Shown piece by piece: positions 63,412 through 64,000 of a stretch of 64,000 nt of DNA. The position numbers and the translations under genes are program-made. This DNA comes from Nonomuraea montanisoli. Its GTDB lineage: Bacteria; Actinomycetota; Actinomycetes; Streptosporangiales; Streptosporangiaceae. Below the pieces are notes generated by a model. That model was given only the letters and a program-made list of their open reading frames with translations. It did not search any database and was not told where the DNA came from. The stretch covers positions 186,001 through 250,000 of the forward strand of contig NZ_JABWGN010000004.1 of the NCBI RefSeq assembly GCF_013363975.1. The letters are read 5' to 3'. Each line of letters opens with the position of its first letter. The first letter of the stretch is position 1.

Positions 63412-64000
63412 ATGGCCACCTACGTCCTCGTCCCCGGCATGTGCCACGGCGGCTGGAGCTTCGCCCCCGTCACCGAGCGGCTGCGCTCCCACGGCCACCG
63501 CGTCATCCCGGTCACCCTCACCGGGGTGGCCGAACGCCACCACCTCCTGACCGGCGGGGTCAACCTCGACACCCACGTCCGGGACGTGACCGCCCTGCTG
63601 GAGGTCGAGGAGGTCGAGGACGCCGTGCTCGTCGGCCACAGCTACGGCGGCATGGTGATCACCGGCGCCGCCGACCGCGCCCCCGGGCGGGCCGGCGCGC
63701 TGGTCTACCTCGACGCGGTCGTCCCCTCCGACGGCGACTCCTGCTGGTCGCTCGTCCGCGACGAGGAGCGCCGCTGGTACGCCGACGTGGACGACACCGG
63801 CTACGCGACGCGCCCCCTGCCCTTCTTCGACCCGCGCGCCACGGCCCACCCGATCGCCTCGGTGCTGCAGCGCCTGCGGCTCACCGGCGACCTCGCGCAC
63901 GTGCGCCGCAGGGACTACGCGTACGCGACCGGCTGGGACGGCGAGTCGCCGTTCACCGTCTTCCGTGACCGGCTGCGGCACGACCCGGCGTGGACGGTCC
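63412..64000 (+). CDS. Alpha/beta hydrolase, hydroxynitrile lyase/esterase-like (partial)
   Basis: The gene runs off the window end; 196 residues are visible. It starts MATYVLVPGMCHGGWSFAPV, with the HGG oxyanion motif, and has the nucleophile elbow VLVGHSYGGMVITGAADRAP, typical of the HNL/salicylate-binding-protein esterase group common in actinomycetes. The catalytic His lies beyond the window. ATG 63412, with GAGAGCACTCACC upstream. The 124 bp before it hold an AT-richer promoter-like stretch. Confidence 0.88.
   Translation, partial: MATYVLVPGMCHGGWSFAPVTERLRSHGHRVIPVTLTGVAERHHLLTGGVNLDTHVRDVTALLEVEEVEDAVLVGHSYGGMVITGAADRAPGRAGALVYLDAVVPSDGDSCWSLVRDEERRWYADVDDTGYATRPLPFFDPRATAHPIASVLQRLRLTGDLAHVRRRDYAYATGWDGESPFTVFRDRLRHDPAWTV

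Overview
The window is chromosomal DNA from a very GC-rich actinomycete. The gene families point to Streptosporangiales (Nonomuraea-like): an SAM-dependent methyltransferase of the DUF574 (PF04672) type, an XRE-DUF5753 regulator, many TetR/MarR/PadR/ROK regulators, a CopD-CtaG fusion and a double-length Lrp protein. The genus is inference from families and base composition, not from a marker gene. There is no rRNA, tRNA, recognisable insertion sequence, CRISPR array or replication origin. This is accessory chromosome: about 60 genes, roughly 25 of them transcriptional regulators, mostly arranged as 'regulator + one to three target genes' around short divergent promoter regions.

Layout. 1-8.2 kb: a partial acyl-CoA synthetase-like gene, a DHA2 drug exporter facing a double Lrp regulator, a hemerythrin protein, an Rrf2-MFS pair, the DUF574 methyltransferase, an XRE-DUF5753 regulator and a secreted CAP protein. 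8.4-15.8 kb: TetR and cytochrome P450, LacI, a PadR relic, a shortened FAD/NAD(P) protein and a NarL-type two-component system. 15.9-22.9 kb: ArsR-SRPBCC fusion with a RibD-like reductase, CopD-CtaG, PhyH dioxygenase facing AraC, HAD hydrolase, dienelactone hydrolase, ArsR. 23-31.4 kb: a sugar locus with manA, a ChvE/GguA/GguB-type multiple-monosaccharide ABC transporter, a ROK sugar kinase and a ROK repressor. 31.5-48 kb: XRE-cupin facing a TrxB-like/methyltransferase fusion, AKR-TetR, an RpiR-MFS-GAF-amidohydrolase catabolic unit, MocR facing EamA, SDR facing TetR, SRPBCC-MarR-AlkA, TetR facing a beta-hydroxyacid-dehydrogenase-like gene. 48-64 kb: PadR facing a membrane protein and carotenoid oxygenase, a serine beta-lactamase-like esterase, a kinase-like gene, a second P450-TetR pair, an HTH gene, TetR, NTF2-rhodanese facing TetR-sirtuin, YchJ-TetR, GNAT, MarR facing a haloalkane dehalogenase, LysE and a partial esterase.

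Four things stand out. (1) Two P450-TetR pairs 43 kb apart are paralogous and keep the same 16-bp operator type; each TetR carries its own tandem-repeat insertion. (2) The sugar locus records a duplicated ROK repressor-kinase pair that lost complementary genes: a 'ghost' repressor (leader plus last 12 codons) sits before the kinase, and the surviving repressor has lost its following kinase. (3) Many regulator genes have a TANNNT -10 box 6-8 nt before their start codon and so look leaderless, often with a palindromic operator in the same promoter. (4) Short tandem repeats are frequent at gene 3' ends, several of them echoing the stop codon, and one minisatellite lies between a TetR gene and its operators. 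I found no clear new defence system or biosynthetic cluster; the most novel material is the regulatory architecture and repeat biology.
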